Shown: positions 48,001 through 60,000 of the stretch, piece after piece
How positions within the stretch are numbered: the first letter of the stretch is position 1
How the letters are laid out: each line of letters opens with the position of its first letter
Assembly (NCBI GenBank): GCA_963575645.1
Contig: OY754465.1
Coordinates: 43,426,401 to 43,490,400 of the forward strand
Source of the DNA: Xanthostigma xanthostigma
Lineage: Eukaryota; Arthropoda; Insecta; Raphidioptera; Raphidiidae
Direction: 5' to 3'
Length of the DNA stretch: 64,000 nt
Notes under the pieces: model-generated
The model's database searches: none
Told to the model about the DNA's origin: nothing
The model's input: the letters and a program-made list of their open reading frames with translations, nothing else
Program-made: the position numbers and the translations under genes

Positions 48001-51000
48001 CAAAATTAATAACAGAAAACGAATGGTGAGGAAAGGAAGAAACTGCCGTCAGAAATACAGAAACTAAAAATTCAAATGCGTAAAAGGCCGGAGGGCTGTG
48101 GGGGGTGCATTTTAGGGGTCAAACGCGGCTTTTCGTTATTTCCGGCGAAAGTTGACCTCCAATCGAAAACTGTTGTATGGCAATGCTGTAGGTATTAAAA
48201 GGATCTACATTTTTTATGAATATAACTTTTTCACATAACCTTAAAGATTAAAAGAAATAATGAAAAAACCGTGTTTTTCGTTTTTAATTTTTTTTCTCCT
48301 GCAAATTACAGCTTATTCAGGACATAGAAAGGTAAGTCTCCTGAAAATTTTATGAAAAAAAATCATTTTTGCAGAAGAAAAAAATTAAAAACGAAAAACA
48401 CGTTTTTTTCAATATTTCTTTTAATCTTCCCTTCCTTATCATTCGTTTTCTGTTATTAATTTTGTCCTTGTCAAAAGCTAACTTCACTGGTCTATTAACT
48501 GATAAACAAATTAAAAAAACATTGTTTCCGCAGGATTTTCGCAGGCAACCTTAGCGATCTTTCTTAATTATGGTCTTAACTATCATCTCTAATTTTTTCG
48601 TTCGTCCACCTTATGACGACACATTTTCTGCAGCCGTCTCTTGGACTATAAGTGAAAAAAAAGTTTAGTAAAGTCTATATTCCATTAATAAACGTTTCAA
48701 TACTTTTCATCGATGAGCCGATCGTAAAACACACGGAAACACTCGTGAACCCATAAACGCAGGAACGCCTGCTTGGTGCTCTGAAAATCTTTATTGCTGC
48801 GCAGTAGACCTTGAAATACTTTTGATATATCTCGCAAGTTGAACAAATAATGCATTTTGGCAGGCGTAGGAAGCATTTTTACAATCACAATATTGTATAA
48901 GTCAATTGTGGCTTCTGTCAAGGTTTTACCTGTTAAAAACAATACAACTTTCAAAAATTTAAAAGTAAAATTATCTTTAAACAAATCTTTGATTAACGTC
49001 TGATTAGAACTCTTCAATAAATAAAATAATCGACAATATTTTGATACTAATTAATTATTTTGAAAGAATTTTGTTTAAAGCGAATTAGAAATTAAATATT
49101 AATTATTTTTTATATTCTTTAGATCCGTTCTGAAGAAGATCCAAATCCGGATCGAAACGTTAATGTATTAATTATATTTTTTGTTAATATATTGTCTGAA
49201 AAATTGGTCGAAAATTTTATTTATTAAAATTATCTTTGTTTTTTCTACCCCCCATAAAATCCCTGCATGTGTACAGGCATGTAAAGTTACCAATTATGCA
49301 CTAGTGTAGTAAAATAAAACAAAAGTGGTCGTGCTATACCAATTCCATAATAGGTACCTAAATCACTGTAATTTTTTTATAACCTATTAGAAGTGACGTT
49401 TGTTCAAAAGTGAACTGTCAAAATTTTTGAACATGAAGTGACAACCAGCTATTTTAGAGGAGGTACTTGCAAAAATACTATGTATATCTCGTGCGTATTG
49501 GTAATACGGCTCGTGTGACTGTTAAAACTTGCTGACGTTTGTTTTAAACATAATGTCACAACTCGCCGTAATATAACGCATTATGCGCTAGATATGCAAT
49601 TATAATGTACAAACCTATAACTTTAACTTCATCATCAAATTCTAACAGTTGCTGTGATAATAACGAGCCAAAAATTCGATCGATAGTAGGTTTAGAAGGA
49701 AACGTCATGTTAATAACATTAAAGCGACTCAACAAGCGGTCAGATATCAAAGTACGACCACCCCCTGGCGGGCCCATGGCAGCCATCAACTGCATATCCT
49801 GTGAATGACAAATTAAAATTTTTAGAAAAAAAAGATCATTGTGTATTTGTTGAGTATGTGAATGGATTTGAAAATAAATGGAGTTGGACATATTTCACTT
49901 CGTTAACGCCACTGCTTCTTCTATAATACGACCACGCCGCAACCCTACGTTTTATTGATGCGTTCATGAAGTCTGTAGCCAGGAGACTCAGCTCGAGCAC
50001 AGCGGCGGATCGATATGAACCGATATGGCGTTGACTACTGAGTAACGCATACACGTTCATGGCTTACATGTGTGTAGTGTCTGCGAAGTTAAACAACTTT
50101 GGTAACTATGGCGAAAACAGGAGGTTTTCCAAGGTAGTGATAACAGCGCCATCTCGCCTGCTTTAGAAAACGGTACGTCTCGAAACACGGCAAGCATAGA
50201 AAGCTAGGTCTCCTGGTTACAGACTTCGTGGATGCGTTATCCATTTTGCGTTACCAAGGTTTCTCTTATATATTTCTCCGCCGTTGAATCATTTTCCCCT
50301 TAATTTTGGACTACCTATATTTTCCTGCCGTTCACTTAAAAAAACGCACAGAACAAATATTGTTAGTGTGGAGATTTCGTAACTATTTAATATATTAATC
50401 TTGAATGAATGATTTAAGTAATAGACACTCGACAATTGAGGTTATAAGCGTCTATTAAAAGTATTTGTGTACCTTAACGTTCTTTATGGTCTGTTTTTCT
50501 CTATCGTACCAGAAACCGTAATCGATCCATTGTCTCAGCAGTTCTAGCGGCGGTTGCGATCCGTATGTGTCTTTGGCAGGCATATTCAGGTCGTCCAGAA
50601 AACTGATCAGCTTCTTGCCACCAACGGGGGTATAAACACCTTTCGTACGTTTCTCTAGACGACTTTCAATCGTATCTTGAACATTGTTTGATGTAGTCTA
50701 CGAAAATAGTTCTTAATTAGTGACTTAAAGAGACTGAGCTAGCAAACTGTCAACCCTCGGAAGGATTACGGTGGGTATCTCAACTAACAACACTTGCTGT
50801 AAGAACATTTAAGGACAGTGAACACGTAAAAGAAAGGCTTCAAGACTTCAAATAAATTAACGTATTTTAGAAGATTTACGTCGAAAGTGTGCCATATCGT
50901 TCTTAATCGTTTTAATATTTCGTTACTACAACGTCTTCATAAATATTCAAAAAAGATAATTCTAATTTTATGAGGATTTAACGTCAACCGACAAACCTGT

Positions 51001-54000
51001 GCGGACATATTTAGCAACAAAACGGTAAATTTATTGGGATCAAAATTTCCCAGTACTGAAAACGCCGTGGATGTCTTTCCAGTTCCGACTGGTCCGGTCA
51101 ACACTGCGGGATAGCCACGCTGAAGTAGAGCGGAGACTATGAACTCATAGCGGACAGTATCAACTGTCGGTACAATTATTTTGTAAAACGGTAACCTACA
51201 ACAAAAATAGAATTAGTATTTTTCATATCTAACCGATGGACATTTTAAACATCGCAGTGTTTATAAGCTCCTTTTTTTCAAGTATTATTATTCCTAACGA
51301 GCAAAGCTAGTGAGTCCTGTTTTTATAACGGGATATCTACTGACTTTCACTGTTTGAAAACCTACTTCTTCCACAGTGACGATACGAGAAAAGAGGGACG
51401 AAGTCGCAGGTTACAACTAGTTAACTATAAAACTCACGCTGGGTTAAATTTCCATGACTCGCTAAGTTTTTCTTCCCACGACATCAGCGAACGGGAACGC
51501 ACGTCAACGAAGTATTCGTAGATAGTATCTTTAAGCGGAAATATGCCCTCCATTTCGCGGATACGGTTATCCAGTTTTACTCTGCCCTCTTCATCAACTG
51601 TTGAACACACTGACCAAATCACACTAAAAAAAAAATGTAAAGGATTATTCTCTAAATTTATTCTAAATAAATTGGAATCTGGTGCCATCATATTATGATT
51701 AAATTTTGCATTACCAAAATAGGAACCACATCTTAGACAAGCTCTGAAAAACGTCTGGATCAGCTGGATCGAGTCCATTTTCTTTGGTAGCAAAACATTC
51801 GAGCAGTCGACATAACGACTTTATTACGTTAAACTCACATGTCGGGATGGTTTCAACACAATGTATGCGTTTAAATGTCAGTATACTCGATATGTATCGA
51901 TCGAAATTTTGACGCATCTGCAAAATGTAACGTTTTAAAGCGTGTACAGTCTATATGCCCTATGTCATATGAATCATTCGAAGGATTTATCTCACAGAAA
52001 AAGACTTTAAAGTGAAGATTGTCTAGCCCTAGTACAAGTTCATATTGCAAATTCCATTAGCGTGCTCTATTATTGCTTCACGCGCCTTAGCTGAGTTTTT
52101 AACTATTCGAAAAGAGAAGATTCTGGTCTATAAAAAAAATAAGTTCAAAAACTAAAACCCGACTACTGAAAAGTATGAAATGAGAAAATATTCTCATCTG
52201 AGGATAGCCGTGGCCATATGTTATCTACCCCAACAAAACGCTATACATTTAGAGGGGTCTCATATATATGAGATGGCATACGACCACGGCTATCCTCAGA
52301 TGAGAATATTTTCTTATTTCATACTTTTCAGTAGTAAGGTTTTAGTTATTTTTTATTTGTTTTCAATTTGATCCCCTCTGGTACCAAAATTCAAAAATAA
52401 ATGTAGCCTATGTTACCTGGGCGCATATTTACAGATGTTAACGTATGTTAACACCAGAGTGTTAAAATCACTAAGTATCGCTGAACAACAGAGTATATAT
52501 GTACACATGCTAATGGGAGTTAACACGAGAGTGTTAAAAAGACTAACTAGCGGAAGGAAAAGATATTGACGAGTCTTTTTTTGAAACCATGACCCCCTTA
52601 ATTAAATAACAGTCAGACGGATATGGATAAAAATATAGAAACGTCTGAACTGCCAACAATATATTTAATTACAATTCCTTCAATGGGAGAATGAACTTTT
52701 CCGTTACAAATGTTTCCAAAGATCCTCCTACTAACGAAAATTGTGAAGACGAAATAAATAAATTTGGAAATAAGTTAACGCACATAATTACTTCTAATCA
52801 AATAAGATGCTTGGACTATTTAACTAAAACTAAACCAAATTAAAACTCCATCAGATCTTTTTGATTTTTGCATGTCAGTCAATAAACAGCCCCTATTTGG
52901 AGGCAAAAAAATTAAGGTCCAACCAATTAGCATCAGCAGAAGAAAGGATCGCGAAGGATTATCTTGTGGACCTCGTAAGGTTCGATATGAACGACCGTCC
53001 AAAACAGAGATAGCAAGAAGAATAAAAAGAACTAGCAACCTGACCGGACACATTTCACAAAACCAACCTAACGCTAAAGGGCATGAGTCTGTTCATTAAA
53101 CTATAAAGTGTTCTAAAATATTTTATGATTAAAATTTTGTTTATTGATATTAATGTTTCCGATGTAACAGCAAAAATAAATTAATCCTTTTGTACATAGT
53201 TACCTACTGCCGTAACGTACAAGTATCAAGATGTTTGAGGGTTTGCGCGTTAGTTGTTTCTGCAAAAGCTTAGTGATTTCAACACTCTGATGTTAACACA
53301 CCTTAGCATCTGTAAATATGCTACCCGGGTCATAATAACGACTCGATTGGCACTTTATTTATCAAAATCGGATGAATAGTTTAGGCGCTACGGTGGAACA
53401 TCCGTAAACACAAACATACATACATAGACTGCTAAACTGACAACCTTTCCTTTTGGCTTCGCCGTAGTCAGGTAAAAACTAATCGTTTATAGATTTATTC
53501 GAGTTCATACCGAGTCTTAAAATTGTAATTGAAAATCGAGGATCGTAGTTGGCGGTTGATTTGTATGCATACGTTGTCCGGGCTGTACAGGTCACAATTC
53601 TTGACGGATCAACTTAATTGATTTTTTAATCGCATTATTTGCTATCAGAATAGAAGCCTATTGAAATTAATTGAGATGCGTTTGGTAGTTTCATTGTTAT
53701 AGGCAAAAGTTATTACCATACAGTAGCAAACTTAGCAGACTGTACATTTTTGGCTTTTGCCAACGATTTTGAATTTATCACTGAATATTCAATTGTTGCT
53801 TTTACCATTTCTTAAATTACAATATGACAACCGAGAGGTTTGAACTTTGAATATATGGATTATGGTAACTTTGTTTCCAATGTCACTAGTTCTGAAATAC
53901 TTCTTTCGAAGATTTTAGAATTTGGTTATGGAAAACGAACCTCGTCACGATATTCAGTCACCGGTTGCTTTTGAAGCCACGAATCGACAAACGGCCTCCA

Positions 54001-57000
54001 ACCCCAATCCTTGTAATCGTTATAGACCATGCCACAACGAGATACTGTAGCTGGTGAAGCGACACTTAGATCTCCGACTTCAAACAACAACGACACTTGC
54101 GCAGGCATCGTAATTCGCTCACTGTTGATCAGTGTCAACACTTTGTTATCGTCCATTACGCTATTCATATTTTCAATCCATACTGCATCAACAGGCCCGT
54201 CGAACAATATCCACTTTTCTTCTGGGGATTCATCTATCAAAATTTATATCAGTGAGAAAAATAATTCTAAGGTATGTGTTAACAGTGGCAATCTACAAAT
54301 TCGGGCGAAGCCGGACCGTGCCGTTTGTACTTAATAATAATAAATTGAGTTCATGTGGATTATTTGAACTGCAAGTGCCTACTGACTATACCGTGATAAC
54401 TGAGAGAGTTTGTATAATTACAATTTATTAAATGTTCAAGTGTATTGCTGTATAAACGCACCGTTAACGGACGGTTGTTTTGAACTGGAACTGTTAACGT
54501 GTACGTGCGTAGCACGTTTTTTTGGTTGGTGTATGCATTGTACATAATGTATAGCATCTATAACAGGCCTGGGCAAATGATCTGGCCCGCAGTAGAATTT
54601 TGTCCGGTCCGCGAAGCATTTTATAAATGATTATTAAGAGCGAAAATAGTTTGCCAATATAATTTGGCGCATAAAATTTTTTTAGAAAAATAGTAAATAG
54701 CAAAGGCCAAAACAGACGAAAAAAAGACCTTTTTTTTGTTGCGGAAATGAAAGGACCTTTTTTTTGCTCTCCAAAATTGGCCCACGGTCAAATTTTCATC
54801 AGCAATATGGCCCGACGACCAAAAGATTTGCCCGTCCCTGATCTATAATCTATATACTAATATACACAGCTGACGAGTTTGTTTGTTTGGTTGAACGCGC
54901 TAATCTCAGGAACTACTGGTTCGAAATGAAACTTTTTTTTTGTTGGATAGTTCATTTATCGAGGAAGGCTCTAGAGTCTAGGCTATATAATATCACGCTA
55001 CGAACAATAGGAGCGGAGCATCAACGAAAAATATTGCAAAATATAACTCAAAATTTGTCCGTCCGACAAAAATTTTTGAACGGTAACTCCGATCATCATG
55101 AAATTTGGACACAGTATTCTGCCCTAAAAGGCAAAGGGCAGTAAGTGACATTTGTTGACAAAATGAGTTCATACTGAAGCCAACGACAGCAGTAAGTGCT
55201 GCCGCAATAATTTTATTGTCTTTAAAAAATGTTTCCTCCATGTTTTGGTTTCCATTATCTAAAATTCTGGACGGTCAAGACATTTTTAGTAAATCTTAAT
55301 TTACTCAAATTCATAAGTTAGTCACTTACTGCCTTTTGCCTTTTTACGGCAGTATTCATCTCGGTAAACTAAGATGAACGTGCGTACACTAATGTCCCTC
55401 CCCCCATTCGTTCTTTTGCACTCGGGTGAAACCGGGCGGGACAGCTAGTATAAGTCGATACCATTATAATTTGATAAAAACTTTCTGGTTTAAGGAGTTT
55501 GATCCGTTACAGTCCCAAAAAGTAAGTCGAATTCTAAATGGGAACTTTTATAGTTTATAAGTCGATGATACCAATAAATTATTGTCATAAAGGCATAAAT
55601 AAATAATTTTTTTTAATAATAATTACCTAATTATTTCAGTACTTTATACTTAATGGACTAACTTTAGTATTTTTTGTACAAAGTTAGGTTAAAAAAAATA
55701 AATTTATGTAAATATCTGTATTTTACATATTTTTTGCAGTAAATAATTGAAAATAGAAATTAGAAGTAATAAATAAAAATTAAAATTAAATCATTAAAAA
55801 GTTGAAAATTCAGTTAAAATTGTTAAATCTGTCAAGAATAAAAGTCCATAATCGAAAAGTGCTAAGGTTTAATAATTTTTTTTATTGATTAAAAGTCTCC
55901 TAATTAAATTGGAAAAAATATTAAAATATGCGTAAGACATCGATGCTTTACATAGATAGTTTTCGGAACTGCTAACATTATTTGATTATTTGCAAAAAAT
56001 TAAAATGAACAGTTTGCATGCTAGGTTGACATATTTTCCATAAGACTACATGTAAAAGTTTTTTTTAATTTTTAACTTTATAAATCTCCTAATGATTTTG
56101 GATTTTTTACAGAAAATTTTGTCATAAAAAATCTATTAAAAAAACTTTATTTCAGATTTTTTTCATTATCTTCGTAAAACGGCTCAACCTCCTTAATATC
56201 AGTAACAAGTTAACTCATTGATACAAACATATATTCAATGGCCTTAGTTGCTGAGCATCTATACCTAATCTTCTTTACAAGTTCGTCTTCTTCTATAGTA
56301 AGGTGAATAAACTAACCGCCACATGTTTTTCGCATTATAGCCGATAATACACCATCGAGCCACTCTCCGGTAGCAAGATTGTACTCTCCATACAACTCCC
56401 CCAACGAAACGGCTTTAGGATTAACTGGATATTCCTGCACGATCTGATATTCGTTCTTCCCGGCTTTTTTTAAATTTGTCATCGCTCTTTTTAAAGTTTT
56501 CCAAGTGACTGATTTTGCTGTTCCTGTGTTTCCAAGAATCATTACAGAATGTCGTGAGCTCTTTGTTTCGTACAATTGTATCACTTTTACTATGGCAGTT
56601 GTAATTGGCTACAACAGAAAAAATAAACCGTTCTTTTGTTTACGTCTAACGAATTTAATTTTTGATGTAAAACATTTAATGGCGCGTTTGGCTGGGAGTA
56701 AAACCATGCAATTGGTGCGGCACTTTTATGGAGCGACATTTAATGGGAGGACGTTACGTTTCTGTGCGTTGCATTAAACATGTTTTTAGTTGAAGGCGAA
56801 ATCTAGATAACAGGACGAAATTTAATTCCTAGTTTAGTTAGTAGTATTTCGTTAGATGACAGCGCGTCACGCTTGCTGTGTGTATGCGTTGGATTATAAT
56901 TTGACTTTGACATCTAGATGAGAGGGCAAAATTTAGTTAAGTACTAGAATTACGCTTTTTATTTCATATCTGCCAGGCGTCCCATAACGTCTCATTTTTT

Positions 57001-60000
57001 TTTTATGAAAATATTTGAGACACATTATAGGTACGAAAAGAGAATTGTTAATACGATCATTAATGGTTATACTATTTTACCATCATTATAATTTACACTG
57101 TTTTTTCACTCGGCACTTGGTAGAACATAATTAATGACAAATAGTAAAAACAAAAAACACGTAAAAAATTTACATTTCTATATTTTGTAGAATGTTTACG
57201 TGCTTTTTGTTTTTTACTATTTGTCATTATAATTTTAGCACGTCATCTAATATTCAATATGTTTTTTGATGTCTGGCCCTTCCGATGCTATCAACTTCGC
57301 AAAGGTGAAGTTCTAGCGCGTCTGAAATGCGTTCCTGCCGTTTCGTCATTTTCATAAAAAATTGGTTGTCTGTAAAGTCGGTTTACGGACGATAGTTTTA
57401 CGTGATAACGTACTGCGCTCTTGCTTGCACGCACAGGGTCAAGCGGAACGTGACACATTTCGGAACGTGACACTTTTTCGTGCATGCAGCCGGTGTTTCA
57501 TCAATTTATAAGACGTTATCACGTCAAAATAGATTTGTTCCGTTGAAAATAAATCTTAAACATTGTCACAATATAATCAATAATTGTGGCTTTTAGTGAG
57601 ACGGAAACCTGTCTAATAAGTAGGTAAATTATGTATTATTTCTAAACGAGCTCGATAGTACCATGTTAAACCAGACCATTTCACATGGAAATTATCAAAT
57701 GAAAACTATAATTAAGATTAATAATATGAAGCTCTTAAATTGGCAAAATTGCACATACCGCTAAACTAGCGGTATGTGCTTTATTATCGCTTTGTGCGTC
57801 AGAGCTGACTTTCGTTCATATAAGAAGTTATATCTAAGTTAATTTCACACGAAATCCATTCAAATTGAAGCTTTTTGAAAAGAGGAGATTCTAATCTATA
57901 AAATAGAACCATTTTTAAATCAATTTGAGTTCATAAATACTATTAAAATTGTAATTGAAAATCACAAACAGCAGTTGTCGGTTGGTCTGTACGTATGTAC
58001 GTACGTACGTACGTATGTACGTACGTCACGACTCTACAGATCGCAATTTTGGTCGGATTGCCTTGGGTTATATTTTATTCACTTTGTTTACTATCAGACC
58101 AGAACCCTATTTAAATTCACTAAAATGTGTTCAGTAGTTTAATTTTTATAAACAGTTTTATTTTTTATTATTTTTGACAGCTAATAGTTTAAAAACAATA
58201 TATAATTGCTGTGCAAATATAGTGTAATCCATAAAACAAGTGCTACACTTGTATACCGTGATAACACCACTACAAGTATTAGGCAGCCGTGGCGCAATGG
58301 TTATGCCGTTGCATCCCCAAGGGCAAGGTCCTGGGTTCGAATCCTTACGATATCATTGTTTTTTTTCTTTTTTTTTTCTTTTTATTTTGTTTTATTTTAT
58401 TCCACTTGATATTAATTATATATTATATTATGTATAGTTCTTAATTTTTTTTATTTTTGCAAACTTAAAAAAAAATATTTTTTCAATTTTTAATTATTTA
58501 TTTCTTTAAATTTTTAAATCTTGTTAAATTTATTAAAAATATTTTTTAATTGTTATTTTTTTATCATACAGTGGAAAACTTGCGGGATGTGCACTTTTGG
58601 TTTTGCCAACTATTTATTGACGTTTCCTTAAGACAATATTTTTTTATTTTAATTTTAGATAGTTATTTTTGTTATCTGCTTTTCTGTTATTTTTTATATG
58701 TACTGATCAAGGGCAGATGGAAGACCAATCCTTAAAGGATTGAATCTAATCCAATTAAATAAGCCATTCTTATTATTATTTCCGCCGTAAATTTATTAGC
58801 CATAAAACAAATTTTACCTGAAGACCATGTAGCTTCAGGTCTGCCGATATTGCTGTGTTCATATCTTCGTAATCTATGACGGGCACTTCAACTCCTGGGA
58901 ATATGTCAGACATTATGCCATTGAATAAAGGCAGGTCGTTAGCTGTTAATTTAGCTATATTCATGTCTCTCATTGCCAGATATACCATTTGTTCTTCGGG
59001 AAGATGAGGATGAGCCCTTCTTTTTCGACCTGCGTATCGCAATAGCGCTACCATCGACCGCAGCCCGAAATCATAATGGTCCTGTTTACTCAGTTGCTTT
59101 TTTGCTAAGTCGTAGAGTGTGTATACCTAAAAATAAAAAGAAAATAAGTGTGAAAAGTTAAAAAAATCCAGATTTTCATAATGTAAATATTGATATAACA
59201 CAATTATATGACATTGAATTCCTTCAACCACTCTAAATACGCACAATTTCGAAGAACTGAACAATTTCAGAAATAACTTATTTTCACCTACATAACTGAT
59301 AAAAAAGCGGAGATAAATGGAAGATGAATATGATAACAGTGATTTTGTTTTCAAATATGCTTCTCAAATGATTGAAGGCTCAATTGTCGAGCGTCTAGAA
59401 TTTAAAATCAGTCACTCATTCATTCATTCAAAAATTCTAGGAAAAAATTAATTATTATTTAGTAATAAATTGAGAAACCAATTTCTATTTTGATTAGTTC
59501 ATACATTGGAGTTTAGACCCTCGAAAATGACAGTTTAGAAATAATAGACGAGCCATGCGCAGGGGCGGACAGGCCCACAGAGATTTTGGGAGTTTTCCCG
59601 ATAAGCCGAGGCCCGCCGAGGCCGGTAGGTCGATTGCCTATTTTAGTTTACTACACCTTTTTTGTTTACTAGTTCCACGGTGGACACTAATCTTCACGAT
59701 GGACACAGTTATATCCACGATAAACGCCGTTATGTTCACGGTGAATATACAGTTATTTCCAAGGTGAACACTAATGTTCACTGTGGACACAGTTATGTTC
59801 ATGGTGGACACAGTTGAGTCCACGGTGAGTACAGTAGTTATGTTCACGGTGGATAAAGTTGTGTTCACGATGAACACAGTCATGTCTACGGTGGTCAAAG
59901 TTATTTTATTTTTGATAGACGTAATTTTCTAAGGTGAAATTAATAATGCGTTTTTTGCCTTTGTTATAATATGTGAGTTATAATTTTTGTGGCGGCAAAT

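Noticed and set aside
57751-57779. Bacterial-type terminator hairpin
   Set aside because: The window is animal nuclear DNA and the hairpin is inside an intron, without a transcript ending there.
59638-59898. Frame with [11 protein letters not shown] repeats, resembling a beta-repeat protein
   Set aside because: A by-product of the minisatellite inside a hAT element; no upstream promoter or homologue recognised.
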